Of a stretch of DNA of 64,000 nt, positions 33,150-43,730 are shown in pieces. Numbering within the stretch: the stretch's first letter is position 1; the number at the start of each line of letters is the position of its first letter. The notes below the pieces were generated by a model that worked only from the letters and a program-made list of their open reading frames with translations, had not been told where the DNA came from and ran no database searches. A program made the translations under genes and the position numbers. Source of the stretch: Pardosa pseudoannulata (Eukaryota; Arthropoda; Arachnida; Araneae; Lycosidae); contig CM063506.1 in the NCBI GenBank assembly GCA_032207245.1, forward strand, positions 21,373,444 to 21,437,443. Direction: 5' to 3'.

Positions 33150-33480
33150 GCTTCCCGGTCGGCATAGAGCCGAGCCTATTTGACTGCCACTCTGTAGGGC
33201 GCGGGCTCAAATTCCGAGTAAGGATTAGTAAGGATTGTCTCCATGGTATATGAAGTCAATCTTTCACCTGAAATGGAATACTGTCTTGAAAGACCGAACG
33301 ATGACAAATCGGGTAGTGTGTTGATCTTTGGTACTGGAGATCGTGGATTTGAATCCCATTTCTGGCTTGTTAGTTCAAAGCCGTTTGGAATCGTCTTTAA
33401 GCAGTAGACCGCAGAGCTCTAAACCAAACCAATCTTGAAAGGGAAGAAGCGCAATGCTCAAGTCCATCTCCAAAGTCGTT
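33150..33480 (+). mobile_element. SINE family C (tRNA-like) copy, interrupted by a SINE-A
   Basis: AGCTTCCCGGTCGGCATAGAGCCGAGCC and GGGCGCGGGCTCAAATTCCG resemble A and B boxes with tRNA-like spacing. The sequence after the SINE-A (33433 onward, CTTGAAAGGGAAGAAGCGC) continues the body. Only one copy exists in the window, so the family is provisional. Confidence 0.5.
33293..33432 (+). mobile_element. SINE family A copy
   Basis: GAACGATGACAAATCGGGTAG head, CGTGGATTTGAATCCCA B box, CCGTTTGGAATCGTCTTTAA and AAACCAAACCAA tail. The family segment TAGGTCCCGGTCTCATTAGC is deleted. The direct repeat TCTTGAAAG flanks it (33284-33292, 33433-33441). Confidence 0.88.
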
Positions 33481-34529
33481 TACCTTTAGTAATAAATAAT
33501 ATATAACGATCTGTGTTTATTTCACCGCATTGTATGTGTTTATCATTCATACTCTGGACTAGGGTTTGAATGAAATACTCCAATAGAGACATTAATCCAA
33601 AAACCTCAATAATTTTTTTCCCTGCTCATATTTAACAGTATTCTTGTAGTTGTTTCTCTGATATCCTCAAAATGATCAGTTTCTGGTCCGACTTACGCAC
33701 TTTCCTCACAAAAACGGGTATAGAGGTACAGAAGAAAGCAATTATTTTGCTCGGTAAAATCTTAAAATCCCAATAAAAACCAAGCCCCTTTGGTGAATTA
33801 GTGTGATTAGACACAATCAGTTTCTACCATATTTCCAAGTAGCAGTAGATTTAACAAAATAACAGAAAAACGTAATCGAAAAATGATTAAAAAAAATGCA
33901 CTTGAACTCACTTTACTTACTACGAAATCTCTGATAGACTTGTATAAAATATCTCTCAGACCGTTTATGTCTGGTCTATATTTTTTGGTTATATATCAGT
34001 ATCAACACTTTCTTGTTCACACGGTTAAAAAATATTCTTCTCTCTATCCAGAATTTTTTGCAAGTTGTTCATTAAAATGTACGAATATAAAGCACAAAGT
34101 TCATTTATAACATAATAATCTTAGCTGCTAAAAAGAAGCTATGATTATTCATGTAGATAAGTGTAGTTAATCTAGAATATTGAAACAAATCATTAAAATA
34201 TATTTTAATTTAATTATCATATAATTTTATTAAACATTTTTAAAAATAAAGCAATTCTATTTTAAACAAAATTCTGCATTTTGTTAAAGTGGAGTTATTT
34301 GGATTTGCCAAGTTTTAATGTCATTAGCAAACTGCTATCGGCTTGCCAGTGGCACTCCATTGATGTCACGTGTGGTGTGAAAGTACTATTTTCCTCTCCA
34401 TTAAGGGACCATTTTCCCCCCTCCCTCAATGAAAAACCACTTTTCAACTTTTCAATCGAAGAGTAGAATTACATTCACCGGAGAATCTGAACATTCTGGA
34501 ATTTAGAATTCTGGAAATATTGGTAATAT
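33450..34529. other. Sequence without recognised genes
   Basis: AT-rich apart from a more balanced patch at 34310-34450. Several 60-75-codon open frames show no recognisable similarity. Confidence 0.5.
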
Positions 34530-35700
34530 CCAGAGTGATGCATTTAAACAATCCCCTCAAACAGGAGTTAGCGAATTCGAATCTTGCTACAGGCATGAAT
34601 GCTTGTATCCGTTTGGAATCGACTTTTAGAAGTCTTCTTCTTCTTCTTCAATGGCCAGACAGCCCGGGATGGGCCCTTGCCTTCCTCAGAATCGAATTCC
34701 AGGCTTCTCTGTCCCTGGCCATAGACATCCAGTTAGTAATTTTTAAAAGTCTCAAGTCCGATTCCAAGCAGTCGAGCCACCTAAGTTTAGGTCACCCTCT
34801 TTTTCGGGTGCCAAATGGTCTGGCAGAGATCATTTTTGTTACACGATCTTCATCTATTCTGCACAGTTGTACTGACCATTAAATTCTCTGAGTCCTTATA
34901 AATTGTACTATATCTAGATCTTTAAAAGATTTATAGAGTTCAGAGCTAGTTCTTCTTCTCCAGATATTGTTATGTTTTATGCCACCAAAATACGTCTGAA
35001 AATTTTTCCTTCAAAAACAGAAATGATATTTTTTACTTTTTCTGTCATTGCCCAGGTCTCAGCAGAATAATTCAGAATGGGTCTGATTAAGCTTTTGTAA
35101 ATTTGGATCTTTGTTTTTCTTCTAGTGAAGTTAGACTTCAAGTATTTTTTGAGTCCGAAAAAACAACGGTGAGCATCTGTGACTCTACTACGGACCTCAG
35201 GCATTAAATCATTGAGAGCATTAACTTCTGATCCTAAATATTTAAATTTGCTAACAGTTTCAAATTTGTAATTCCCAATTTCAAAATAGGGGCTGCTATT
35301 AATACCACATGATATGTACTTAGTTTTACTTTGGTTGATTGCTAGATGCATTTTGTTGGCTGCAGTCTCTAGAGATGTAAAAGCCTCTCTAAGTGACTCG
35401 GGAGTGCTTGCGACTATGTCAATATCGTCAGCAAAAGCAAAAATCTGAACAGACTTGTTAAAGATAGTTCCACGAGTATTAATGTTGGAGTCTTTAATGA
35501 TTTTTTGGAGGGTAAGGTTGAAAAGAAAGCAGGCCAGTGCATCCCCTGTCTGAGCCCATTTGAAACAACAATGGGCTCTAAGAGATTATTCTGAATTTTA
35601 ATCCCAAGTTTTGTGTCAGTGAGAGTAAACTTTTAGAAGTATGTCTTGATATAATTAGCCCATGTGTTGTATAAAAATCGCCCGTAGTGATTCAAATCAA
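34530..35700 (+). mobile_element. SINE family A copy split by an RTE retrotransposon
   Basis: 34530-34633 carries the head and B box (GCGAATTCGAATCTTGCTAC) and CCGTTTGGAATCGACTTTTA. The family sequence resumes at 35641 with ATGTCTTGATATAATTAGCC, CATGTGTTG and CCGTAGTGATTCAAATCAA. The retrotransposon between them is flanked by the 12-bp repeat ACTTTTAGAAGT (34622-34633, 35629-35640), so the SINE was there first. Confidence 0.88.
34634..35628 (-). mobile_element. RTE-type non-LTR retrotransposon, 5'-truncated
   Basis: Minus strand: SNGLRQGDALACFLFNL (after one frame correction) and IFAFADDIDIVA, the catalytic box. MHLAINQSKTKYI (35351) and FKYLGSEVN, then RRKTKIQIYKSLIRPILNYS and AETWAMTEK follow: RT palm, thumb and connector of RTE-clade elements. 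A stop at 34977 is followed by an untranslated tail ending in (AAG)n at 34634-34648, the short microsatellite tail usual for RTE. A 12-bp target duplication surrounds it. The endonuclease half is missing. Confidence 0.9.
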
Positions 35701-36260
35701 TTTAAACAATATATTTGTAATATTTTGGGTTCATAACAGTCATATTTTAGATGTTTTGAAAATATTAGTATTATAGAGGAAGTCTCTGCCGGGAAATGGG
35801 ATGTGAAATCAATTTCTAAAGAATTTTCAGCTATTGGTTCTATTCAAAAAGAAAAATATAAGATTGAAAAATCTTTTATGGTTAGATAAGCTGTAGATAT
35901 AATTTTAAATAGACAGAAGAGTTTTGATGTGGATATGGTAGTTTTCTTTATTTTACTTTTAATTGTTCCAAATGTATGGTTAGGAATTATGTTAAGTATG
36001 GTTTAATAGTTTATGTTTAAATATTAAGTAATTGTTTTAATTTGTACTTCATATTATCTCTTATTTTAATTCTAAAATATTTCAAGTAAGAAATCAGATT
36101 CAACACATACTGGAAGAAAAACTGTTTTGTTTACACGTACATTTATTTATAAACAATACCACATAAAATTATAACAGATAAATTCTGGTGTTGTTCCAAT
36201 TTTAAGGAATTTCTTAAGCGTCCCACACATTATTAGTTAAACTGCGCAGTTGGAGTGAGT
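35701..36260. other. AT-rich sequence, nothing recognised
   Basis: No exon, repeat family or RNA gene supported. Confidence 0.5.
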
Positions 36261-36265
36261 AAAAA

Positions 36266-36355
36266 ATTTAAGAATGAACTGAACTGAAAGTGTCAGGGGA
36301 ACGAAGTTCTTTCTTCGGTTTTCCCCCCTGACTTGTCAGTTTAGTTGAATTTAAA
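36266..36355. repeat. Imperfect hairpin with ~40-bp arms
   Basis: ATTTAAGAATGAACTGAACT / GAAAGTGTCAGGGGAAC pairs with the downstream strand (complement ATTTAAATTCAACTAAACTG / ACAAGTCAGGGGGGAAAACC) around a short GAAGTTCTTTCTTC loop. It could be a small MITE or a hairpin RNA; nothing distinguishes these. Confidence 0.6.
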
Positions 36356-36754
36356 TGGGGGACAAAAGCTAAACATTAGTTCCTTCAAGCACCAAAGGTT
36401 CAGACTACAAATATCCCCCAAAAAAGCACCCGATTTTCCGAATCTTTAATCTTTTTGTGTTCTTTCCTAGAAACGGAATTGCTGGTATTCTTTTCATAAC
36501 AAACAACGTGTAGCATCAAGCTCAATAACTTTCCATTTATCAAGTTTGTTGCTTTTCGTATGCAATGTTTTATATAATTAATTTGGGTTGATTAATAAAT
36601 AGTTTGTAAATCCCAAAATTCAGGAAAAGACCGGTAAGTTTTAATAAAAGCAAGACGAGGTTTCTTTCTAAGTACCGGTTATGTCGGAAGCTCATAGAGA
36701 ACTGAATAAAATGTGTTTATGCAGGTAATCGTGCAGCTATTTTTGCAAATTAGG

Positions 36755-36935
36755 TTTGGTTTGGTGTGGTCTGGAGCGCTATTGTCTACTATTTTGCACA
36801 TGAGGGCTAATGAGACAGGGACCTACTGCTTAAAGCCAATTCGAACGGCTACAAACATCCATGCCATGGTGGGATTCGAACCCACGAACTCCGATACTGA
36901 CGATCAACGCCCTAACCATTCGGCCAGCGTTCAGC
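36755..36935 (-). mobile_element. SINE family A, full-length copy
   Basis: The plus strand runs from GTTTGGTTTGG through GAGGGCTAATGAGACAGGGA, GGGATTCGAACCCACGAACT (B box complement) to CCTAACCATTCGGCCAGCG (A box complement). A 12-bp duplication TTGCAAATTAGG flanks it (36743-36754, 36936-36947). At 181 bp it is among the best-preserved members. Confidence 0.95.
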
Positions 36936-36959
36936 TTGCAAATTAGGCTTCAGTTGTAC

Positions 36960-37800
36960 TGGCTGAAGACCTGCAGAAGTTGTTACTCATTCCCCTGGTG
37001 CAGGAAAGCCTACGACAGATCTAATAGACCTCGTCGCAATATACGCCTGCTCATTGGCTAAGGGTAATAGGTGGCTTCACTTTGTGCAAATAACAACGAG
37101 AGCTGAAGCCTGACTAAACCTCAAGAGGGGGTCCTCGTAATTTTGAAGTAGGGACAAAGCAGAGGATCCCCCAGGCCTAACCTGCCACCTCTATAGGTAC
37201 CGTTTGAGAACTTAGTGGGCATTGCGACCACAAACTTATGTTACGTGCCCCAGACGCCATTAATGAAAATGGCGGATCTTTGTCTCTATCCTCGATACCG
37301 CTACCCTCCAATATCGAGAGCAGTACCTATTGTCGACTGAACTCCAGTGTTAAATTACCTGTTCAAATTACACAGTTTTCAAGCAATTTATCATTATGTT
37401 ATGATGTCACACAAGAAAGCAGCACAGTTTAACTGATAGTGTGTAGGTTACTTTACCTGTAGATTTTCTTTTGATTGGGCTAAATGTTTCCGTTCAATAC
37501 TGCTCGATGATGACTTTATGTTATGAACGATTATGAATTTTCCAACTAAACTGATAAGCTTTCTTTGTTATGATCAATCGTTTATGCAAGTGAATATAAT
37601 CACCACCAGCGGAACTTGTTCATTGTCAGGCTGTTCTTGAAAACATTATCTCGCTCTATAAATAATTTCTTATTTTTGTTCACTGGATTATCAGTGTCAC
37701 TATTTTAAAAACTTGCTTTTTATATTCGATAGCTATGATCAGGTTTATTGCTGCAGATAATGAGAGATATACGGAGCTAGTGTTGAAGTCTTTAAGAAAT
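36960..37800. other. Unassigned sequence with a more balanced-GC patch
   Basis: 37000-37340 is richer in G+C than its surroundings and resembles transposon-derived sequence (GGATCCCCCAGGCCTAACCT; CGATACCGCTACCCTCCAAT), but I cannot name a family. No exon supported. Confidence 0.4.
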
Positions 37801-37810
37801 AGCACAACTA

Positions 37811-38601
37811 CAGTGGACTCCGCTTAATGTGATCAGTTTGGGATACCGTGATTTCGTTAACAATAACCGATTGATAACAATAAACGATATGCAAAATTAG
37901 ATAAATTTACCCCCCTTTTAGTTCACACTTACTAAATTTCAAAACAAAATGAAAAAACACACTTTATATTTATGTACTTTATATTATCCTTTAAAAAATA
38001 AGAACTGTATACATAATTTAAAAAAACTTCAATAATTGACTACAATTTTTTTCTAAAAAACTCATTGATAAATTGTTCGTAATCATAATCAACCTGCCAT
38101 AACGATTTAAAATGTCGATCTTTCGTTTTAATGTTAAATCATTTTGCTTTCTATCTTTCACATCGACAAGCTGCATGTGAGCGAGCAAGGCATAAAATGT
38201 GAATACGCTCCTCCTCAGTTCCGATAATAATGTGTGGCCTTCTACTTATACCTGACAACCATTGACCAGCAGCAGGGTGTGCGTATTTCAGAAAAATTCC
38301 AGGAACGTGTAATTTCTCACTCCTTTGTTTATTCCCCATTTCCCTAGTTTGAAGAGAGCAGTCTCGGAAATTCAAACAACAGCGAAGGGAAAGAAAAGAA
38401 TGAGTTCCTTCTGAAAATATCGTGAATATTCCTCTGTCAGTTAAAATGAGGTTCGAAAACTGATAACATTAACTGATGTAATGATCATATAAAACGATAA
38501 TTTTAACATACAGATGAATAGAGAAAATCGGGACCAAGTGATTTCGTTAACTATAAGTGATTGATAAAATTAACCGCGAACACATTAAGCGGAGTCCACT
38601 G
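37811..38601 (-). mobile_element. pogo-family transposon, internally decayed
   Basis: Perfect 21-bp inverted repeats (CAGTGGACTCCGCTTAATGT plus G) flanked by TA (37809-37810, 38602-38603). Just inside both ends lies a direct repeat of about 45 bp (GTGATTTCGTTAAC.ATAA, GATTGATAA.A). The minus strand around 38150-38100 reads DRKQNDLTLKRKIDILNRY, the start of the CENP-B/pogo DNA-binding helix-turn-helix. The frame then degenerates and no DDE domain remains. 791 bp. Confidence 0.88.
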
Positions 38602-39040
38602 TATATGGTTAAGATGTTTTATTCCCTTTGACGGTAACATCAGTACATCTTAAATTCATTTAAACTATTAAAGTATTTATATCACTCGAAAATTACTGTT
38701 CAAGAAATAAAATCATTAAACTTTAACTGTGCAGTTGTTGAAGGATTGGCAATCTTTTTTATTTCAGCCAGAATAATAAAAAGCCACTGTGGATCATAGG
38801 GATATTAAATAAACAAATCTACTATCAAGATGAAAGGCTTCAGTTTTTTTGCGGATTTGGGTAATATCCTATGTCAGATTACCTTATATTAATCAATACC
38901 AATTGTTCTACGACTCTCTAAAACAGTGGTTATAACACAGCTGAATGATCAATAGTCAAAGGAATCCTAAAAATATTTCTTCCATGAAATGAACTACTTT
39001 TTTAGAATCTAATTCATTCTGGATTATTAAAGAGAATATT

Positions 39041-39173
39041 GCCGCATAAAGAAACTGCCCCAACCGCTTGGAAAAACCGCCATGGCGAGCATCGAACTCA
39101 CAAACATCGGGTCTGGATCTCGTGCTTTGACCATTCGGCCACTGAGACCGTTGGGGTGGTTTCTTTATGCGGC
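39041..39173 (-). repeat. tRNA-like sequence framed by inverted repeats
   Basis: GCCGCATAAAGAAACTGCCC (39041) and the complement GCCGCATAAAGAAACCACCC of 39173-39149 form 25-bp arms with two or three mismatches. The ~80-bp centre on the minus strand has GTGGCCGAATGGTCAAAGC (A box) and GTGAGTTCGATGCTCGCC (B box) about 45 bp apart. So a tRNA-related SINE, or a hairpin derived from one, is bounded by its own 5' sequence inverted. Confidence 0.75.
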
Positions 39174-39199
39174 ATTGCTCCTTTCTCAAAAAGACAGCG

Positions 39200-39785
39200 T
39201 CTCGCTGTTATTTAGATCTGGAGTGTGTCAAAGGTCCCTTGTAAATCCCTTTTGTCTTTTCTTCCGTAAGAACGACACCTGGATTTCGTCCATCTTTACT
39301 GTCGATCTGCTTCGTCGGATCATGGTACGGCTTCATACGTAAAACATGGACAACGCCTTTTGCTTTTCTTTTTCGGGAGGCAGGATCGATTTGGCTGGGA
39401 ATGCTACGGTCTTCTTTTTTGCAACACGAGGGCTAATGAGACCGGGACCTACAGCTTAAAGCCGATTCCGAACGGCTACGAACATCCCTGCCACTGTGGG
39501 ATTCGAACCCACGAACTCCGGTACCGAAGACCAGCACCCTAACCAATCGGCCATCGTTCGGGCAGGATCGAAATCTTGCACTTCATAGGTAACGTAGGAT
39601 AAACGGCGCAACACTTGATAGGGACCAAAATACCTCCTTAAGAGCTTCTCTGAAAGACCGACCTTTCGGACCATACTAGGTCTCCAGGATTATAAGACAC
39701 CACTCGGTGCTTGGAGTCATAACGTCGATGATCTTTATCTTGCGCTCTCAGCGTATGCGTTCTAGCCAACTGTTTTCTAACCCGC
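39200..39785 (-). mobile_element. Ty3/Gypsy remnant: pol C-terminus, split by a SINE
   Basis: Minus-strand reading from 39785: QLARTHTLRAQDKDHRRYDS, KHRVVSYNPGDLVW, then in a shifted frame VGLSEKLLRRYFGPYQVLRR, LSYVTYEVQDFDPA. After excision of the SINE (39390-39560) it continues SRKRKAKGVVHVLRMKPYHD and later KGPLTHSRSK and a stop near 39205. This is the integrase C-terminal GPY/F module and tail (YNPGD.VWV..P....LS.KL...F.GPY.V......V.Y.V; V.HV.R.KPY.D). The 5' side is replaced by SINE-B. Confidence 0.9.
39390..39560 (-). mobile_element. SINE family A copy inserted in Gypsy pol
   Basis: Plus strand from TTGGCTGGGAATGCTACGGT through GAGGGCTAATGAGACCGGGA, GGGATTCGAACCCACGAACT and CCTAACCAATCGGCCATCG. 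An exact 11-bp duplication GGCAGGATCGA flanks it (39379-39389, 39561-39571). Excision restores the Gypsy reading frame DFDPASRKR. Confidence 0.95.
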
Positions 39786-40095
39786 GGTTACTCAGTCGAC
39801 AAAGGCGACGATTTCGTAACTGATAGGTTGCGGATTCGGAACCCGAGCCTGCCTAAGATCCGCCGTGTTCGTTAAGGGTGACTGGGGCACTTAAAATATG
39901 TTCGTAGTCACAATGTCCTCCAAATTCTCAATTGATACCTCTGGGGGTGACACTAAGTCTATGGTTCTTCTGCTTGGTCCCTGCTTCAAAAGTACGAGGA
40001 CCCACTTGAGAGTAGTCGTTCTTTCACCTTAATGGAGCTCATTAAAACGAAAAGTGCACCCCTTGGCCTTAATACGAGATCCTGCAGGCTCAATC
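39786..40095 (+). mobile_element. SINE family B copy
   Basis: GGTTACTCAGTCGACAAAGGC (A box) and GGATTCGGAACCCGAGCC (B box) begin a ~300-bp unit. The body is TTCGTAGTCACAATGTCCTC, TGATACCTCTGGGGGTGACA, GGACCCACTTGAGAGTAGTC, GTTCTTTCACCTTAATGG. It is the best-preserved of three copies and truncates the neighbouring Gypsy remnant. Confidence 0.85.
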
Positions 40096-40713
40096 GTGCT
40101 TGGTTTGTCCAAGTAGCATGAGTAACAACAATTATGTTTTCTTTTTTTGGGTCATAAATACAAAAGTAATTGCAGAGTCTTATTTTGAAGCATCAAACAA
40201 TCCATTTCTTAATACCCTTCCTGTACCTCTTAACTCTAGAATTATTTTGTATTCAATCCAACGCAAACGCATTTTTAAATCTTTAAATGATCATGTAACG
40301 TGAACGAATTTAGATTTTTAAATTGTTTGAAATTACATCAAATTCACTGTAAGTGGCATGCCAATTTAACCGTAGAAGGCTATCTTGATTTAGTCGAACA
40401 TGGCTACTATTTTAACGTCTGCAAGACAGCTCAAAAATATTTTACAGCAATGGAAGGCTAGTAATACATATGCTTTCAATAAAAATTATTATAAATGACA
40501 CATTATGAATATGAAACAAAGTGAATAAAGATAACATATTAAAGTTATTATCAGCTTTTAACAGTTAATTATTTTAATTACATAAATCCTCCTTGACTTA
40601 AAGGTAGCATCAAACAGTTTTGGGTGGACGTGCAAATTCTACCACAATGCAGTTATGGGAAAATAGTACCTAAAAATATAATCAATAAGTTTTATCCAGT
40701 TGTACATTGGATT

Positions 40714-41325
40714 AATGCATTAGGTAAGGGTTAGGTTCTCTGCTGTCACCTCCCAGCCTATATACAGATAGATAGATAGCTCCTGAGTGACTATTAACCT
40801 CTAGAAGAAGTTTATGGTAGTCAAGATGGATCAATAGTGTTGCGATGTAAAGAATTGAATGAAGAAAAACACTCTTTTTTAAACACACACACAAAGAAAA
40901 AACACTTATATTAGGCCGGTATATACAACACAAAAACAAGTAAATGAAAATAAAAAATTTGCATGTGCAAAACAAAATGAAAAATGGGCAGCATTCCTGC
41001 TGCCGTACGGATGCGTTCTCTTGATACGAAGTCCGACTACTACCGAGTTCTTCTCAATAGCACCGAAACGAATCACAGTAATGTTGAATTGTTTTGTTCC
41101 TGATGCACTGGAACAAATAATTTCGTAAAACTTTTATATCTAATAAGATATAGCTACAAGGAAAAACTTATCTAGAAATAGAAGTATATTAGAATCATTC
41201 GAATTTTTTGAAAGAATTGGCGTTAGAATATGCATGAGGTAAGGGTTAGGTTATCTGTCAGGCAGATAGATAGCTGTTGAGCCACTACCAACCATTAAAA
41301 GAAGTTTATGGTAGTTAAGATCAAG
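40714..41325. repeat. Dispersed direct repeat of ~100 bp, two copies
   Basis: 40714-40830 and 41228-41325 share GCATnAGGTAAGGGTTAGGTT, AGATAGATAGCTnnTGAG and AGAAGTTTATGGTAGTnAAGAT, 514 bp apart and in the same orientation. They could be two fragments of one element or a local duplication. Confidence 0.75.
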
Positions 41326-41931
41326 GTGGCTAGGAAGATCTGTATTTACTATCAAGCTACATCACAATTGACCAAAATGGCTTGACAGAGCTATCGAGGA
41401 CAAAGCCCCTGCAATTATTATATCCCGAGGGAAAAAATTTAAAAATAATTATAAAAACGGTTTTACAATCTATTGCTTTTATTGCAGAATAGTAACAAAC
41501 ATAAGTTATTTCATAAATACATTAAAAGAGGATATTATTGATAGTCAATCTAATTTAGTCAAAAACTAAAAATTAAACAGACTTCTTAAACAGTCTGAAA
41601 TCGGAAAAAAAATGGAATTGTAAAAGTTATCGTTGCAGAGTATCAGCAATGTGTTTTAAATGTAAATGAACATAAACAAACTTTTAAAAATAAAACTAAC
41701 GTTTAATTTACTTAAAACATACAAAGAAAAGGTTTAAGGCAAATAAACATGGTATAGAATCCTTTAAACTAGTAACTTAAACTGTTAAATAAATATTACT
41801 ACTAGTAAAAGAAAAACATTGAAAACGATTACAAAAATGAATACATTTGACCTTACCAAAACTTAGGCTAACCCAGAACCAGGCACGAGCAGAACCTCAT
41901 AAAGCGAAGTTGTTTTGCATTCCTCATTACG

Positions 41932-42066
41932 CAGATCGACTTCTCAAGCAACAAACAAGTTAAAATGAGCCGCTTAAGTAAGAACTTGTATTATTAAATT
42001 CGTTGGGATAAATTTCCCTTACCCAATTAGAAGCTGACTATTTTATGGAGTTGAGAAGTCGATCTG
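41932..42066. repeat. Perfect 16-bp inverted repeat, 135 bp overall
   Basis: CAGATCGACTTCTCAA (41932-41947) and TTGAGAAGTCGATCTG (42051-42066) are exact reverse complements separated by 103 bp of non-coding sequence. Possible small MITE; no target duplication is visible. Confidence 0.6.
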
Positions 42067-43730
42067 GCCAAAGGTTAGATTTAGACACGTACTTTTGACT
42101 AGTATTTTGTGTATGAGTGAACAAACCAAGGTGTTTCATTTGACAACAATTATTACTATTCATATGCACGCACACATATATATGTAAAAAGACGGACTTC
42201 AAGATGGGTGGTTGTAGTCATGGTCCATAAAAATGACACCGTTTTAGCTAAAGACCTTTATTAAGATAACATTGGAGGACGGCTTCCAACTTCATCATAG
42301 GGACAGGACAAACTGAGGGGTCAGCTAGCTTGAAGTTATATGTAAAAGACCCTTAACACCTGGGTTAACATCTGACTCAAAATCTGTGGGAAAATCACTA
42401 GGAAAATCTGCCTCCGATACACACATACACACACACATATATATTCAACATCTCGCATTACATTTCTTTACAGAAACAGTATCTTAAATTACACATACTT
42501 AATTTATTATCATACTCATATACAGATATACACACACTATACGATCTTGAGAAAGCGAAAATGATAAAAATAAATCTCTGCTGTAACGCCTTACCGAGTT
42601 CCTATTTCCCTATACGAAAAAATTTATGGCTCATCAATTATCTCAATTCTCAAAATTTGCACACAGTTTCGTACTTCCGGAAGAAGACTTCTAAAAAAAA
42701 GTCATCTAGGTCTGTTGATGTATTCCATCCGGCCAAATCGGAAGAAATATATTTTAGAAAACTAATTTTAAATTTTCATCAGAGTCCATTAAATTTAGAG
42801 GGTCAGCTCCTCAAACCCCAATCTACCAAAATAGTCCGTTTCCTCCTGTAGAGAAGAAAAACAAGGCATAAATCAAATGACAAAATAACTAGTTTCTACT
42901 ACCGCGTTCAGTCGCCAATAACCCAGATGGGACAACTTATGAAAGCGAAGAGATGTGACGGCATTTAAAGTCCAGTTACGTAATCATGTTACGTCTTTTA
43001 ACGTACCGAAATGAAGTGAAACTGCCCTGTTTACAGACAGTGGGACATTTCAGATTATAAATAGGATGACTTATTCCCTTGAGATCGAAGACGAAATTCA
43101 TTTTCGGATTGGACCTCAGTTGGGTGTTAAGCTGCAAGCAAATTAGGTTGTCTTAATGGAAGGAAAAACTGAAATATCGAGTACTTGAAGCAATGTATTT
43201 ATTTTTTACCGAAATTGTATCTAAACGCGGCAATTTTAAACAGATAGCGTTTGACTGGTATGTCTTTTTTTTCACTTTTTTTGGGTCATTGACAGTAAAA
43301 TGTTACAGTTAGATCGTTCTCAGCAGAGCCAGTCCTAGCGTTTTTGCCGCCGTTAGCAATCCCCAAAAGGTCGTTCCCCAAACTTAAAAGAAATGCTCAA
43401 AAATTAAAAAATTAACAGAAAGAATTAAAAAAGGTAAACTGTATTTACAAAGTGTACAGTTGCAACTTTAAAATGGCATACTGTTGGAATTAATGTTACT
43501 GTTGCAATAATTTTAATGCAGATTTAAAGAAAATTGCTTTATTTAAAAACAAATTTTTTATTCTTAACGAGATAACAACAATGAATTTGCAAACTAAATT
43601 TTGATTTAATATGCTTTAAAATGAACTTTTTATTTCAATATCATGAAACTAAAAATTTTTATTGAGGTTCTCAGTACCCCTAATACTCTTTAATCACAAA
43701 AGGAAAACCTTTTTATCCTATTTCATAGTA
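42067..43730. other. Mostly unassigned; weak Helitron-like open frame at 42561-42851
   Basis: 42561-42851 (+) encodes 96 residues including SRSVDVFHPAKSEEIYFRKL, faintly like the V.P...E.YYLR.LL block of Helitron Rep/helicases. It has no intact neighbours and may be chance. At 43325 the word CAGAGCCAGTCCTAGCG looks like a hAT terminus without a partner. The rest is AT-rich. Confidence 0.3.

Noticed and set aside
42561..42851. Helitron helicase fragment
   Set aside because: Only one weak block resembles it; neither Rep nor helicase motifs are nearby, so it is kept as unassigned.
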